A DNA stretch of 64,000 nucleotides, taken from the NCBI GenBank assembly GCA_037952775.1, contig JBANAY010000004.1, forward strand, positions 248,001-312,000. The letters run 5' to 3'. This stretch comes from Clonostachys chloroleuca. Its lineage: Eukaryota > Ascomycota > Sordariomycetes > Hypocreales > Bionectriaceae. The position numbers were made by a program, and so were the translations under genes. This document shows, piece after piece, positions 43,818-54,918 of this stretch (position 1 is the stretch's first letter; each line of letters opens with the position of its first letter). Below the pieces are notes generated by a model. The model ran no database searches, had not been told where the DNA came from, and saw only the letters and a program-made list of their open reading frames with translations.

Positions 43818-45735
43818 TTATTCAAGCCGAATTTTGCGTCCACCTCTTGCGATCTTAGCACCTGCTGGTAGTCGAGACATTGTGCAAACGGGCTCCTTTT
43901 CTGAGGCGCCCATTGATGCTAATGCAAAGGAGTCGGTATTGTGTGCAAAGTAGAGATAATATCCTGAAGGTGTCTTTTTAACCACCATTGCTCCAATGGC
44001 GCCAGCAGAATGGCAAGATCTGACACCAGGGTGGTTCATGAAATCTTCAGCGATGAAAGATTCCATAATGGCGTCCTCGTCATCATCGTGAACGTCACCT
44101 CCTCCCGCTCCTTTGCGAGTTCCTCGGTAAATGCGCTCGGCGCATCTCTGAGAAGCCATTGTGGTAGCCATATGCTCACCAGTTCCACTTGTAACTGCAG
44201 CCACTGTAACGCTCTCCTCGTCATCTTCTGAGCAGGGAATGACTGCTGTTCCAATACCGACTAGAGCTGCCGGGCCAAGGCGGCCTCGATGTTTCATTCC
44301 AATCCCACCAGATGATGACCCAGCAGCAATATGCCCTTTCTCGTCTATGGCAATGGCACCAATAGTGTCAGTAATGAAGTCCTCTTCCCCGTCTGTCCTT
44401 GGTTGGATGAAAGGTTTCTTTGAACGCCCAGGGTCTCCGTCCTCCCCGGTCTGGACGATTGATCGCTTAGATCCTTGATAAGAAGGAGCCGAGGCTCGCA
44501 GACCACCGGGCATTGTTGAATAGCTGCTTTCTGGTTCCTTCAGAGGCCTTGCGTGATCAGGAACCATCAAAGCGTCTCGATAGCTTATGGCAGCTTCTTC
44601 AGTAACTGATACAACACGCTGACCATTCTTGCCAGGACCTTGAGCAGCCGAATCGGGTTTCCCATGTCGGCCCTTCGCACGTGAACAAGAAGGATTCACT
44701 TTATTATTGACAGTGCTGCCTGGAGGTGGAGGAGACCGTTCAGTCGTAGCCCGGACTGATGTTCGACTGCTTATGGGAATTGCAACCCCCGGAGAGCGAA
44801 AGTAATTGGCTGGGCTGGAAGATCCGGAGCCCCCTGTTTCTGAGATTGGCGTGCCACGGTATGGAGAATCCGGTTGGCCTTCGTTCCAGGTTCCAGCCAT
44901 TATTGCGGCAGTGTGATCTCTTGGAATGTCCTGCACATCTGTAGAATACTGGCAAGGGTCACAAGCCAAGGGCCCTTGTTCCGGCCCTACTGTAGCTTTG
45001 GTATCCCTAAGCTTATTCTCGGCTCGGTTGAGATCATCTTGCCAGCGCAGAAACCGGTCACGGGCATTTTTGGAAACAAGATATTCGTTGGCGAACGTAA
45101 CCATGCCGTATTCCTCTGCAAAGATCTTGGCACCATCTCCTACGAGAACGTTTGGAGGCACACGGCGGAGACTCAGGGGTTGATTGCTTCGATCCAAAAT
45201 AAGTTTTGCCAGTGAGATGGGATTCCGGATATCTTGGATTTATTAGCCTTGGATCCCGTAACATGCTGTTCTGGTAGGGAAACTGACTGGGTACAGCACC
45301 ACAAGCACCACTTCGACCCAAATGATCAACTACGGTTGCATCACACTCGACAGTTCCGTCAATGGAAAGGTTCGAGCCGTACCCTGCGTTCGTAATTTCT
45401 TGATCCTCGAGGATACGAAGGGATGCCTCAACTGCTTCGGTGGCAGTGGCACCGGCTCTCAAGAACTTCATTCCCATCTCTGCGGCTCTAAGTCCGCAGT
45501 GTCAGCCGAGCTACAAAGGCAAGAATGATTGTTGGGGACAGAGCACGAACGTGACGCAGGCTTTAAGATGAACCCTTTCATTTTGGGTGCTGTGGAAACC
45601 AGCCCCAGCATGTATGAAGATAGCCGGCGGGCACTTGGAGCGTTGGCTCATCCGTAGCATTCGATCAAGGGTGCCATCATTGCCGTATGCGGTGTCTGGC
45701 ATCATGGAGGAGGTTCGAGCATGTTGGCAGGTCAT
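43818..45735 (-). CDS. Taspase-1-like threonine aspartase (Ntn hydrolase)
   Basis: Three exons (45551..45735, 45288..45487, 43818..45232) splice in frame to 599 residues. The introns use GTTCGT...TAG and GTCAGT...AAG. The asparaginase-2 fold is clear: FIHAGAGFHSTQNE, LEDQEITNAGYGSNLSIDG, VECDATVVDHLGRSGACGAV and NPISLAKLILDRS. The cleavage site is DFITD-T-IGAIAID, making T418 the expected N-terminal nucleophile after self-cleavage. SSSGGIGMKHRGRLGPAAL follows. A linker of roughly 180 residues, rich in Ser, Pro, Gly and charged residues, separates the last conserved alpha-subunit block from the cleavage site. It is much longer than in animal taspase (about 420 residues total). Substrates in fungi are unknown to me. 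It is divergent to arp3. Confidence 0.9.
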
Positions 45736-46748
45736 GCTCAACCAGGAGAAGGCACCTCACTGGGACAAAACGCCAGGTATACGGGAAATAATTATATCCG
45801 GTAGTGCATATAATAAAGAATGACGAAAGAATATTGAGTAATTTCTGCCGTTGACCCAGCAGGACGAGTGGTCGCCGAGAAACGTGGGGGTTAAGAGGAA
45901 GAAGTTGACAAACCCAAGAGGTCTCAACACCTTGTAAGAGACAGGGTGATAAGGACCAGCGTCGTGCCTCGGCCGGGGCCAGTACAGTTCCAGGCTGCCC
46001 TCCGTGGCAACAGGTACTACAAGACTAATAAGGCCATATTCGTACTGACAAAAGAAAAGGAAACAGTGAAAGGTGCTAAACCTGTCAGGTAGTGGACCGA
46101 CAAGCCCAGGAAATCGTCAAGGAGGGAGGTGCAATCGACACCCAGAATGTGCTTAGTGGACCCAGGTTTGCGGCAAGTCCACCCACCAGAGAGGACATAC
46201 CTACTTTCGCTTTATAAATTGACACAAACTTGAGAGAAGCTGGTTATTGATAGTCATTCAAATTGTTTGGTGAGTTGGCATGCCAGATCATTTCAATAGC
46301 AAACCAAAGGGGAAACAAGCGTTACAATAAAGGAGCTTACAATTGTATTCATCTGAACTTCATCGACGTTCTGCCATTCTAGTTCTAGGCGGAGGGCAAA
46401 CAATGTCGTAGCCTGCGGGAAATCTATTCATCCGTGCTCTAAGCTGCCTACGTAGGCGCAGGCGCAGGCTCTGGAGCTACGGCTAGAGCTCCTTACTCCA
46501 GTGCAGGCACCTACCTGTTCTTCAGAAATGGCGGGGCGCCCAACTTCCGACTCGTCACAGGCCCCACAAACTGTCGGTGCAGCGCTGTCGCTGGGAGCTG
46601 TCCACTCCCAACGTAAGACAACCTATCATCATCCTTCACATCTACCTCGCACCCGCTCATTGCCCTCACTCCGGGTCCCCTGGGCTCAGCAATCTCCTTT
46701 ATTGTCGGCAGGCACATTGAGTAACGCCACAGGCGTCCTTCTGTCGAT
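45736..46748. promoter_or_regulatory. Divergent promoter region between the taspase gene and arp3
   Basis: About 1.0 kb with no supported gene. It includes a GTAGGCGCAGGCGCAGG repeat near 46453 and a C/T-rich leader just before arp3. Confidence 0.45.
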
Positions 46749-48417
46749 ATGGCTAACCAAACTCCCGCCGTTGTCATGGACAAGTGAGTGAGCTCCTACG
46801 TCAAACCCCCCGCTCCTTGGAACCGGACAGGACTGACCACAGATCCGTCTCTTAGCGGTACCGGCTTCTCGAAGCTAGGTAGGCATTGATCAATCGTTTG
46901 CCAAACGACTAGCCGATCTGATTCTAATATGTCTATCAGGTTTTGCCGGAAATGACTCCCCGTCATTCGTCTTCCCGACCGCGATAGCTACGAAAGGCCC
47001 AGCCGCCGGGGCTGGAGGATCGGGTTCAGGACGACCAGCCGTCGCAAACAAGCCTTCCTTCCTCACCGGTGGAGCTGGGCCTGGCGGTCACTTGAGTGCG
47101 AAGCGGGGGACTGAGGACCTGGACTTCTTTATCGGTGACGAGGCCATTAGCGCTGCTGCTGGACCAGGTATGCCAGTACCATATCGGCATCACTTTCTCG
47201 ATGCTAACATATTAAGGCTATGGTCTCCATTATCCAATTCGACATGGTCAAATAGAGAACTGGGTAAGTTCAGGGACGCTGCTGTAGTTGCACGCCGCTG
47301 ACAAAAGTTAGGATCACATGGAACGGTTCTGGTCAAACTCCATCTTCAAATATCTCCGCGTAGAGCCCGAAGACCACTACTTCCTCCTCACTGAACCTGT
47401 AAGTATTCTTCTCACTATCTGCCATTTGTGAATATGCCAAAATCTAACTGTTGTCGAAAGCCATTGAACCCCCCGAGAACCGCGAGAACACTGCCGAAAT
47501 CTTCTTCGAGTCGTTCAACTGCGCAGGGATGTACATTGCTGTCCAGGCTGTCCTGGCTCTGGCTGCTTCTTGGACATCTTCAAAGGTGACCGACCGATCA
47601 TTGACAGGAACTGTTATCGATTCAGGTGATGGTGTCACCCACGTTATCCCGGTCGCCGAAGGCTACGTTATTGGCTCCTCCATCAAGTCCATCCCAATCG
47701 CTGGTCGAGATATCACCTACTTTGTCCAGTCGCTTCTGCGAGACCGAGGCGAGCCCGATTCCTCCCTGAAGACTGCACAGGAGATCAAGGAGGAGCACTG
47801 CTATGTGTGCCCCGATATTGTCAAGGAGTTTGGACGGTACGACCGTGACAGGACCCGCTTTGCGAAGCACGTTGTTACCCAGCCCGGCGGCCGACAGGTG
47901 ACGGTTGATGTTGGATACGAGCGTTTCTTGGCCCCTGAAATTTTCTTCAACCCCGAGATCTATAGCTCCGATTTCCTGACTCCCCTTCCCAATGTTGTCG
48001 ATGGTGTGATTCAGCAGTCACCTATTGATGTCCGACGTGGTCTCTACAAGAACATTGTCCTCTCTGGTGGAAGCACCCTTTACAAAGATTTTGGCCGCCG
48101 ATTACAACGCGACATCAAGCACCTCGTCGACAACAGAATTCGTGCGAGTGAGCAGCGCAGCGGTGGAGCTCGCAGCGGTGGCCTAGAGGTTCAAGTTATC
48201 ACACACAAGAGACAGAGACATGGTCCTTGGTTCGGCGGCAGTCTCCTCGGCCAGACCCCAGAATTCCGATCATACTGCCACACCAAGGCTGAGGTAAGAT
48301 TCCCCAAATTCTCTCCCCTTTTTCGAAAATGTACTAACCAAACGACGATAGTACCAAGAGTACGGTCCCAGCATTGTGCGGAGGTTTGCTCTTCTTGGCG
48401 GACCTGGTGGTTCTTAA
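46749..48417 (+). CDS. arp3: Actin-related protein 3 (Arp2/3 complex), with a one-base frameshift
   Basis: Seven exons (46749..46783, 46856..46878, 46940..47167, 47217..47263, 47312..47398, 47461..48293, 48352..48417). The product is a full-length Arp3: [19 protein letters not shown], a Gly-rich fungal insert, [66 protein letters not shown], and the end [14 protein letters not shown]. At the start of exon 6 the conserved TEPPLNPPENRE cannot be read in one frame. The run at 47469..47474 has six C, and seven are needed for AAC-CCC-CCC-GAG. With one base restored the protein has 439 residues, and both flanking splice phases agree. Family knowledge: Arp3 with Arp2 templates branched actin at endocytic patches. 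It is essential or nearly so, which argues for a sequence error. Confidence 0.92.
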
Positions 48418-49208
48418 ATCAAAGCAGTTTTAGTCCTATTCTAAACTCAGCGGCTATTCCCATACTGCTCCTCAATTCGCTAAGGATATAAACGTTCCGA
48501 TCTAGGAAGAAGAAAACCTTTGCCAAGTGCACGGCTGGCCAGAACTGAAAGACACAGAATTAAGTGGGAACATAAAAGTCAAGTGGTCTTAGCATAGGAA
48601 TTAAATGGATACTGTAGACAGGAGCGGTTCAATCAATTTGCAATTCTATATCATTCAGGTCAGTCAGGTCATTCAAGTCATTCCTGGCGCGAAGACGTGT
48701 CAAAGCCAATGATCGCTTTTCAGCTCTACCTTGAGGGGCTTGAGCAAGATTGGATCAGGGATATATGCTGACGGCGGCCTGTGGTTGTATTCCATGGCAA
48801 GACACCGAATGCTGTCTGTAGGGAATTCAAGCATGCTACCATTTGAGTCTACCAGTAACCATCTGGTTAAGAGAAACGGTATGTTACGACTACTAAATGG
48901 TAAATGTGTTTCTTTTTTCCAAGTATAGGTCTTTTTTGTCCTTTTGAGAAGAATGCTTATCTGGAACAGACACTGTATCACAAGGCAGAAGTTCATAAAA
49001 GTTGGCCAAAGGAATATATACTGATTGAATACCTATCTGATAGTACAACTAACCCACCGCTCGCCCCAACAACTCCAAAGTCCTGTTAATCCCAGGGACG
49101 ACAGCCCGAAAAACACTCCCTCCAGTTTCAATCTTGGGTGGCCACTTTTTCCAACGTAGCAATCATCATTTCATTCGCTTTCTTTCTTCGATTTAACAAT
49201 TTGTACAT
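48418..49208. other. Convergent 3' intergenic region
   Basis: About 790 bp between the 3' ends of arp3 and the alcohol dehydrogenase gene. GGTCAGTCAGGTCATTCAAGTCATTC near 48657 is a short imperfect repeat. No gene is seen. Confidence 0.5.
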
Positions 49209-50334
49209 TTATCGGCTGGTGTCGACGACGTAGCGACCGGCAATCTTGCCTGCAATCATGAGATCGTAGACCTCCTGGAGCTGGCTGAGGCCGACAGTCT
49301 TGAATGGGACGGTGATGAGACCGCGGCGGTAGAAGTCAATGGCCTCGGCGGAGTCGGCACGGTTACCGACGTAGCTGCCCTTGATGTTGATCATGCGGAC
49401 GACAGTGTCGAAGACAGGGGCGCTGATCTTGGCATTGGCAGGGAGACCAATGCAGACGACAACACCGCGAGAGCGGACGTACTGGGTAGCCTGCTGGAAG
49501 GGCTTCTCAGTGACGGCGACCAGGATGGCGGCGGAGGGGCCAAGACCATCGGGAGTGGCGGCGCGGACATCGGCGACCAGGTCCTTGGAGGACATGAAGT
49601 CAACGTAGGCAGTAGCTCCGAGTTTCTTGGTGAGCTCGCCCTTCTCGTTGCCACCGTCGATGGCAATGGCGTGGAGACCCATGGCCTTGGCGTACTGAAC
49701 AGCCAGAGAGCCGAGACCACCACCAGCACCAACAATGGCGACGGTGTCACCAGGCTTAGCACCGGACTCCTTGAGACCCTTGTAGACAGTGATACCAGCG
49801 CAGAGAATAGGAGCAATAGCCTCAAGGTCGCACTCCTTGGGGATGCGGGCAACGTGAGCAGCCTTGGCGACGGCGTACTGCTGGAAAGAGCCGTCGACGG
49901 TGTAACCGGAGAGAAGAGCCTTGGCGCAGAGAGGCTCATCGGAACGCTGGCAGTAAGCGCACTGGAGGCAAGATCCGTTGATCCACTTGATACCGACGTG
50001 GTCGCCGATCTCAACATCGCTGACAAGATCACCGCGAGCGACAACGACACCGGCACCCTCGTGGCCACCGACAAGAGGCAGCTTGGTGTCCAGAGGCCAG
50101 TCACCCATCATAGCATGGTAGTCAGTGTGGCAGACACCGGAGAACTTGACGTTGACGAGGATCTCATCGGGGCCGGGCTTGGCAACGGGGATCTTCTTGT
50201 AGACAGTGGCTAAGATATTTGTCAGTACGATAGTCGTATAAGAGTCGGGTTGAGGCCAATGCCCGAAGAGATTGCTACTCACGTCCACCAGTCTTCTCGA
50301 CGACCTGGGCCCATTGCTCGGTAGGGATAGACAT
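49209..50334 (-). CDS. adh1: Zinc-dependent alcohol dehydrogenase, fungal AdhI type
   Basis: Two exons, 50283..50334 and 49209..50209, joined across a 73 bp intron (GTGAGT...TTAG), give 350 residues, the family length. Catalytic zinc ligands sit in GVCHTDYH and GGHEGAG. The structural zinc loop is [15 protein letters not shown]. The NAD-binding turn is [19 protein letters not shown]. No mitochondrial presequence is seen ([17 protein letters not shown]), so a cytosolic enzyme is expected. Reaction: NAD-linked interconversion of acetaldehyde and ethanol. Codon use is strongly C-ending and biased compared with neighbours, and the promoter has a clean TATA box. Both suggest high expression. Confidence 0.95.
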
Positions 50335-53300
50335 GTTGATAGATTGTTGATGGAAGAGGTTGGAAAGAAGAGTTGAAGATTGAAGATGGGAAGAAGATGA
50401 TTGTTGTTGAAGCTGTTGGATGATGAGATGAAAAGAGAAGCTGGAATCCGGGAGCAGCGATGGCTTTATATAGATGTGAGATCCGGGGAAGAGGATGAAG
50501 TTAAACAGATCATCTGAGGGGTCTAAGTGAGGGGAAGGGGAATGGGGTGGAGAGAAAATCAGGCCACGGCCAATGAACTATCCTCCTTCAGCCCAACGGC
50601 AAGCCAAAGCTTGGGGATAAAACAAGATGCGGTTGTAGTGCGTTGCGCAGTGCGTCGTGTAGGCACAGGAGGATGGGTACGGGGTGGGCAAGCATCTGTC
50701 CGCCGCCAAGGGGCCCCGCCATGGGGGAAGCTTTGCCTACAGCAAACTTACCATTCCCAGGACGAGCTTCAACCCGGGCCCGCCGGGCTCGGTCTGACCC
50801 TTAGCTTGGATGGCCACATGTCAGCCTGTCCCTAGCGAACATCACTTCCGTTGGTCCCTAGCTGAGTAGTCGCACGCCACCCCTCACTCGCACCTTGCTT
50901 CTAGAGCTTGAAGGCGGCGCTTGGAATTCATCGCTGTGCTAATCAATACGTGGGTGGTTTTAGTCGTCTTGGCCCACTCATGCGATGGAGAATCCGCACT
51001 CCACTCCATCATGCGCGCGTGTGACTTTTCATGGTATAATTTTTTTTCCGTTTCTCCATCGATGTAGCTCACAGGAGACACAGTCGGGTCGGAGAGCAAT
51101 AGCCCATGCTCATGGAGCAGAAGATGGGAGGATTGCAGGCGTTGCAATGCCTCCGGGCCGGTCATCAAAGCCCCGAGCTCGGTACATGTTTGTCAAAGAC
51201 GTCGATATATTAGACAAGGTGTGGTGCTAAGGGCCGACTATTAGTGGATGAGATCTTGAATTGGAACGGGGAAGGGGAAAAAGAGCGTGCGGGGTGGAAG
51301 GGGGCTGCCTCTAGCATGGATCTTCCACGCACTGATTAATTAGTGCGATGCGGGACCGCACCTGCAGGTCTCCAGATTCTCCACTTGAGACTCCATCTCC
51401 AGAATCAAGCCAGCCAGCCGCCATGTAGGTAGGTACTGTAACCTGAGGCGGGGAGGAGCCATGCAGGGAGGCCCTTGCTACGACGGACGGCTCAGGTATC
51501 ACTACATGCGCAACCTGGTGGCACCGGAATCTCCAATACTGATGCGGCAACCCCTCGCACCTTCTCTCACTGACCTCCGCAGCAAGCAACTAGGACCGTC
51601 GGAACAGGCTAGCGCAGAAGGCTGGCGGGCAAGTTAGGCAGGCACGCTGGAGCAAGGCGGTGACCACATCAGTCTGTCAGTGAATCATGTTAAACTAGCC
51701 AACTCGGATTTGACTCGAGCCAGTGCAGCGTCCGACTCATGATAATCTGTCCCGCCTGACTGAGTCTGGGGAGAGCCAGCATTGACGGATCCACTGCCTT
51801 GGCTCGCTAGTTAGGATCTGGCCTGCTTCTCCAGATTCCAGAATCTAAGTTAGGTTCCAGATTCCAGATTCCGCCTTCCAGAGTCCACAGATGCCGTGGG
51901 GCGAGAGAGACTGGAAAAACAAGAGAGAAAACATGCAGAAAACGCAGGTGAGAGGGGCATCACCACGTTCCTCCAACAACTTGGTGAATGTGCCCCATAC
52001 GACCGCAGAAATATGAGCGTATCCACGGCGTAGCATCCACCGGCTCCCAACAAACAAGGAGGCGACCCAATGCCATCGCCTCCTGACAGAGCATCGTGCT
52101 CTCTCCCCACGTCGAACTCGCTACTCAGCCACTGGAGTCTTCCATGGTACAAGAAGCTGTCTTCCCGTCTTGTCCATATCGAACGATGGTCTCGGCTAGC
52201 GGCCCACCACCAAGACTACCAAGCTCCCTTTCGCCGGGACTAGGGCATCCACCTCGCTCGAAGGGAGCTTCTCCAAATCGAAGGAGTCAAAGTCTGCAGA
52301 GCCCCTGCGCAAACCAGGCAACGAGTCAGCGCGCCAATTGAGGTTGGCTTAGTTGGGATACGGAGAATGGGGAAATGCCAGGCCATGTATCGAATCAGAG
52401 GCAAATATCGCACAGGGCTGCCCAGAATAGCGCGCACCTGCACTCCATAAATCTTACCATGCATCTACTGCCAGCATCAACGAGCATCCATTGGACCTAG
52501 ACTGCATTCCCCGCACCCCATGGGTTTAATTTCAGCCCGCAACAGACTTCAAGCTCCCTTACGATCTAGGTTACATCACTGTCGGTGACCCAGCTGCAGG
52601 TCGGTTGGAAGGAGACTCAGGATGGATCATCACGAGTTTCATGGAGGAATAGCTCGCCCTGAGTGGATACAACTCCATCCACTTGCACCACGCGTGATCT
52701 TCAAAGATCAGTACTTAGGTATAACATGCCAATCAAGGATGGGAATTCATCCTTCCGTCATCGGAGATTGAATCTTGTAGCTCGAGGTGCAATTTCATTT
52801 TCACTAAAAGGAGAGAGAGCATCTCCTGTTCTCCATCCTCACTCTCCACTGCTGGTCATGGCCAACCTTTCCAATGTTTTTCTTCTTTGCTGCTCTTGGG
52901 AGTGTGAATCACCCAAGCGATCCCTACGTGCTTAGAGCCATCTACTCCCGTCCTTTACAGCATCGAGCTGCCAACCAATGGTCGTGTTCGGGATTTACGA
53001 GGACTTTGGTGAAAGCGCCGGGTATTTGCATGCAACATGGCCAGTAAGACGGCTTGGAAGGTATGTTTCTAGAAAGGCATTTGACCAGGTCTCATAATCA
53101 GTGAACCAGGCCCCCAAACTGCGGACAAGGGACATGGTCAACGAACGATTGCTACCCATGCTTCGATCGGCCGAACCGCGACGTTGAAAATTGCTTCATT
53201 CCGTGAACCTATCTCTACTCTACTTAGTCTCGATCGGCTCCCTCAATCAATTCATTTGCCATTGGCAAGAGAAGCGAGAGAGGAAAAGCTGGCTCCTTCA

Positions 53301-53426
53301 CAGGGCAGAGAGAGAACCATCAAAACATAAAAGCGGGGGGCCAGAGTTGCTAAATCAATACATTTTTGCCCTCCGCTCTAACCGACACGACAGTACCTGC
53401 GCCCGTTCCTCAGACGATTGCAACTC
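50335..53426. promoter_or_regulatory. 3.1 kb gene-free region: adh1 promoter and atx1 downstream flank
   Basis: The first 300 bases are the adh1 promoter and leader on the minus strand. The end nearest 53427 is the 3' flank of atx1. Between them I see no conserved frame, RNA gene or long repeat, only short words such as GCCAGCCAGCCGCC and GTAGGTAGGTAC (near 51410..51436). Confidence 0.5.
50464..50473 (-). promoter_or_regulatory. TATA box of the alcohol dehydrogenase gene
   Basis: CTATATAAAG on the minus strand, 130 bases before the start codon. A pyrimidine-rich leader (CTTCTTCCCATCTTCAATCT and following) and a good start context (ATCAACATG) come after it. A CreA-type hexamer (CCGGGG, 50483..50488) lies just upstream, but single hexamers are frequent by chance. 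Confidence 0.7.
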
Positions 53427-53840
53427 TCATGCGGCTGTAGGTTGCGGCAGCGCAGTCGCTTGGCCGTCCACTGTGACCGAGTTGATCTTCTTTCCGGTCT
53501 TGTTGATTTTGTCAAAGACCTGCTGGAGGGTGAGATTGCTCGACACCACCTTGGCGGTCTGTGTGTCGAGGGAGACTTCGTGCTCATCGACGCCTTTGAT
53601 GACGAAAGCAGACGGTTAGCGTGAGGCAATGACCGTGGCATGACTGCCCGGGTATCACGGAGGAGGGGGAATGACACGGCACGGCAGGTCGAGCAGAAGG
53701 CAGTTTGGGAAATAATAGCGCCTTTATCGCGCGGGTGGGTAGCACAACGTACCATCAAGCTTCTTGAGAGCCCGGTCGACGGCTCCGGAGCAGCCACCAC
53801 AGGTCATAGTGACGTTGAACTCGTAGGTATGGGAAGCCAT
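53427..53840 (-). CDS. atx1: Copper metallochaperone Atx1
   Basis: Two exons, 53753..53840 and 53427..53593, joined across a 159 bp intron (GTACGT...AAAG), give 84 residues. The copper site MTCGGCSGAV appears near the N-terminus, followed by VDRALKKLDGVDEHEVSLDT, as in yeast Atx1 and human ATOX1. The length and the single heavy-metal-associated domain fit. Family knowledge: it delivers cuprous copper in the cytosol to the P-type ATPase Ccc2 in the Golgi, feeding multicopper oxidases. A short Ala/Pro tail (ALPQPTAA) is unremarkable. Confidence 0.96.
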
Positions 53841-54918
53841 GGTGATGGATTGAGTAGGTGGGTGCCCGAGAAAAATGGCGGGGTCGGCCGTAGCTCAAGT
53901 GAGGGTCTAGAGAAAACGGCTTGCGATGTCTTTGGGCCGTTGGGAACTGCGTCGCGCGGTGATTTGAGGTAAGTGAAGAGGACAAGGAAAACTCCCAGCG
54001 TGTCGCGAGCGGGTGCGGTGATTTTAAATCTGCGGAAGCCAGTGCCCGAGTGACAGGAAAGGGGGAGAAAAAGAGGCCAGCTAAGAGGTAGTACTTATTG
54101 GTGATATCGCCGGCAAATCACTTCATCACATTTCCATCTGACGATCAGTCCAGTCACTGTTGGTAAGCGCCGCCCCCCCCACTTGAGCTGCCATTAATAA
54201 TAACGTGCTCTTTGTTCTCTCGCCTGAAACGGTGAGCGGAAGGAGAGCGCAAGAACCTAAAACCTGCTCAATTGTCCTTGAAACGGGAAATAAAATACAA
54301 CCTCAGCTTGGCGCCTACCCTATTCCCACATTCGTATCTCATCACCATCAGCACATGTAAGCTCAAAGGCCATAAGCGCTCGTGTGGCAGTATCTCATTA
54401 GGGATTGGAAGACAATCAGATGCGAATTTATTGTTTTACGACAAATACGAGACAATAAAGCAGTAATTCGTAAACAATAATAAGTGTTTTCTAGATGCTA
54501 TTGTGAATGATTATTAATTAAGATGGTGGAAGACGCAACTGCCTAAATGCCCGTCTGGCACATTGCGACAAACTTCTTCTCACACGGAACTAACATTTTG
54601 TTGCCCAAAACATGCCACGGATACACATTGCCGCCCTCGCGTTAGGACTCTGACATGGCATAAGCTCATCCAATTATTTACTTTCATCTCCAGTCAAACC
54701 TCAACATGGATCAATGGAAAAGAACAGACGAGCAGTTTGAAATCAAAATATCATATATAAAATGGTACAGATAGAGCCTAGTGCAACTACACACAGCTTA
54801 GTTGAATCTCACCCAATCTTTTTCAACTTTCCAGATGATCCAGGATCTAATATGGCCGACGCCCCAACCCGTCCTTGGCGACCCCTCCATCACAAGCACC
54901 CCCGGCAACTTTTCGAGT
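53841..54918. promoter_or_regulatory. atx1 promoter and thiolase 3' flank
   Basis: About 1.1 kb between two minus-strand genes. It contains eight C at 54173..54180 and AT-rich sequence at 54440..54540. No gene is seen. Confidence 0.5.

Noticed and set aside
24713..48491. Dense block as a biosynthetic gene cluster
   Set aside because: The genes are unrelated housekeeping functions with no polyketide, peptide or terpene enzymes, so proximity does not imply a pathway.
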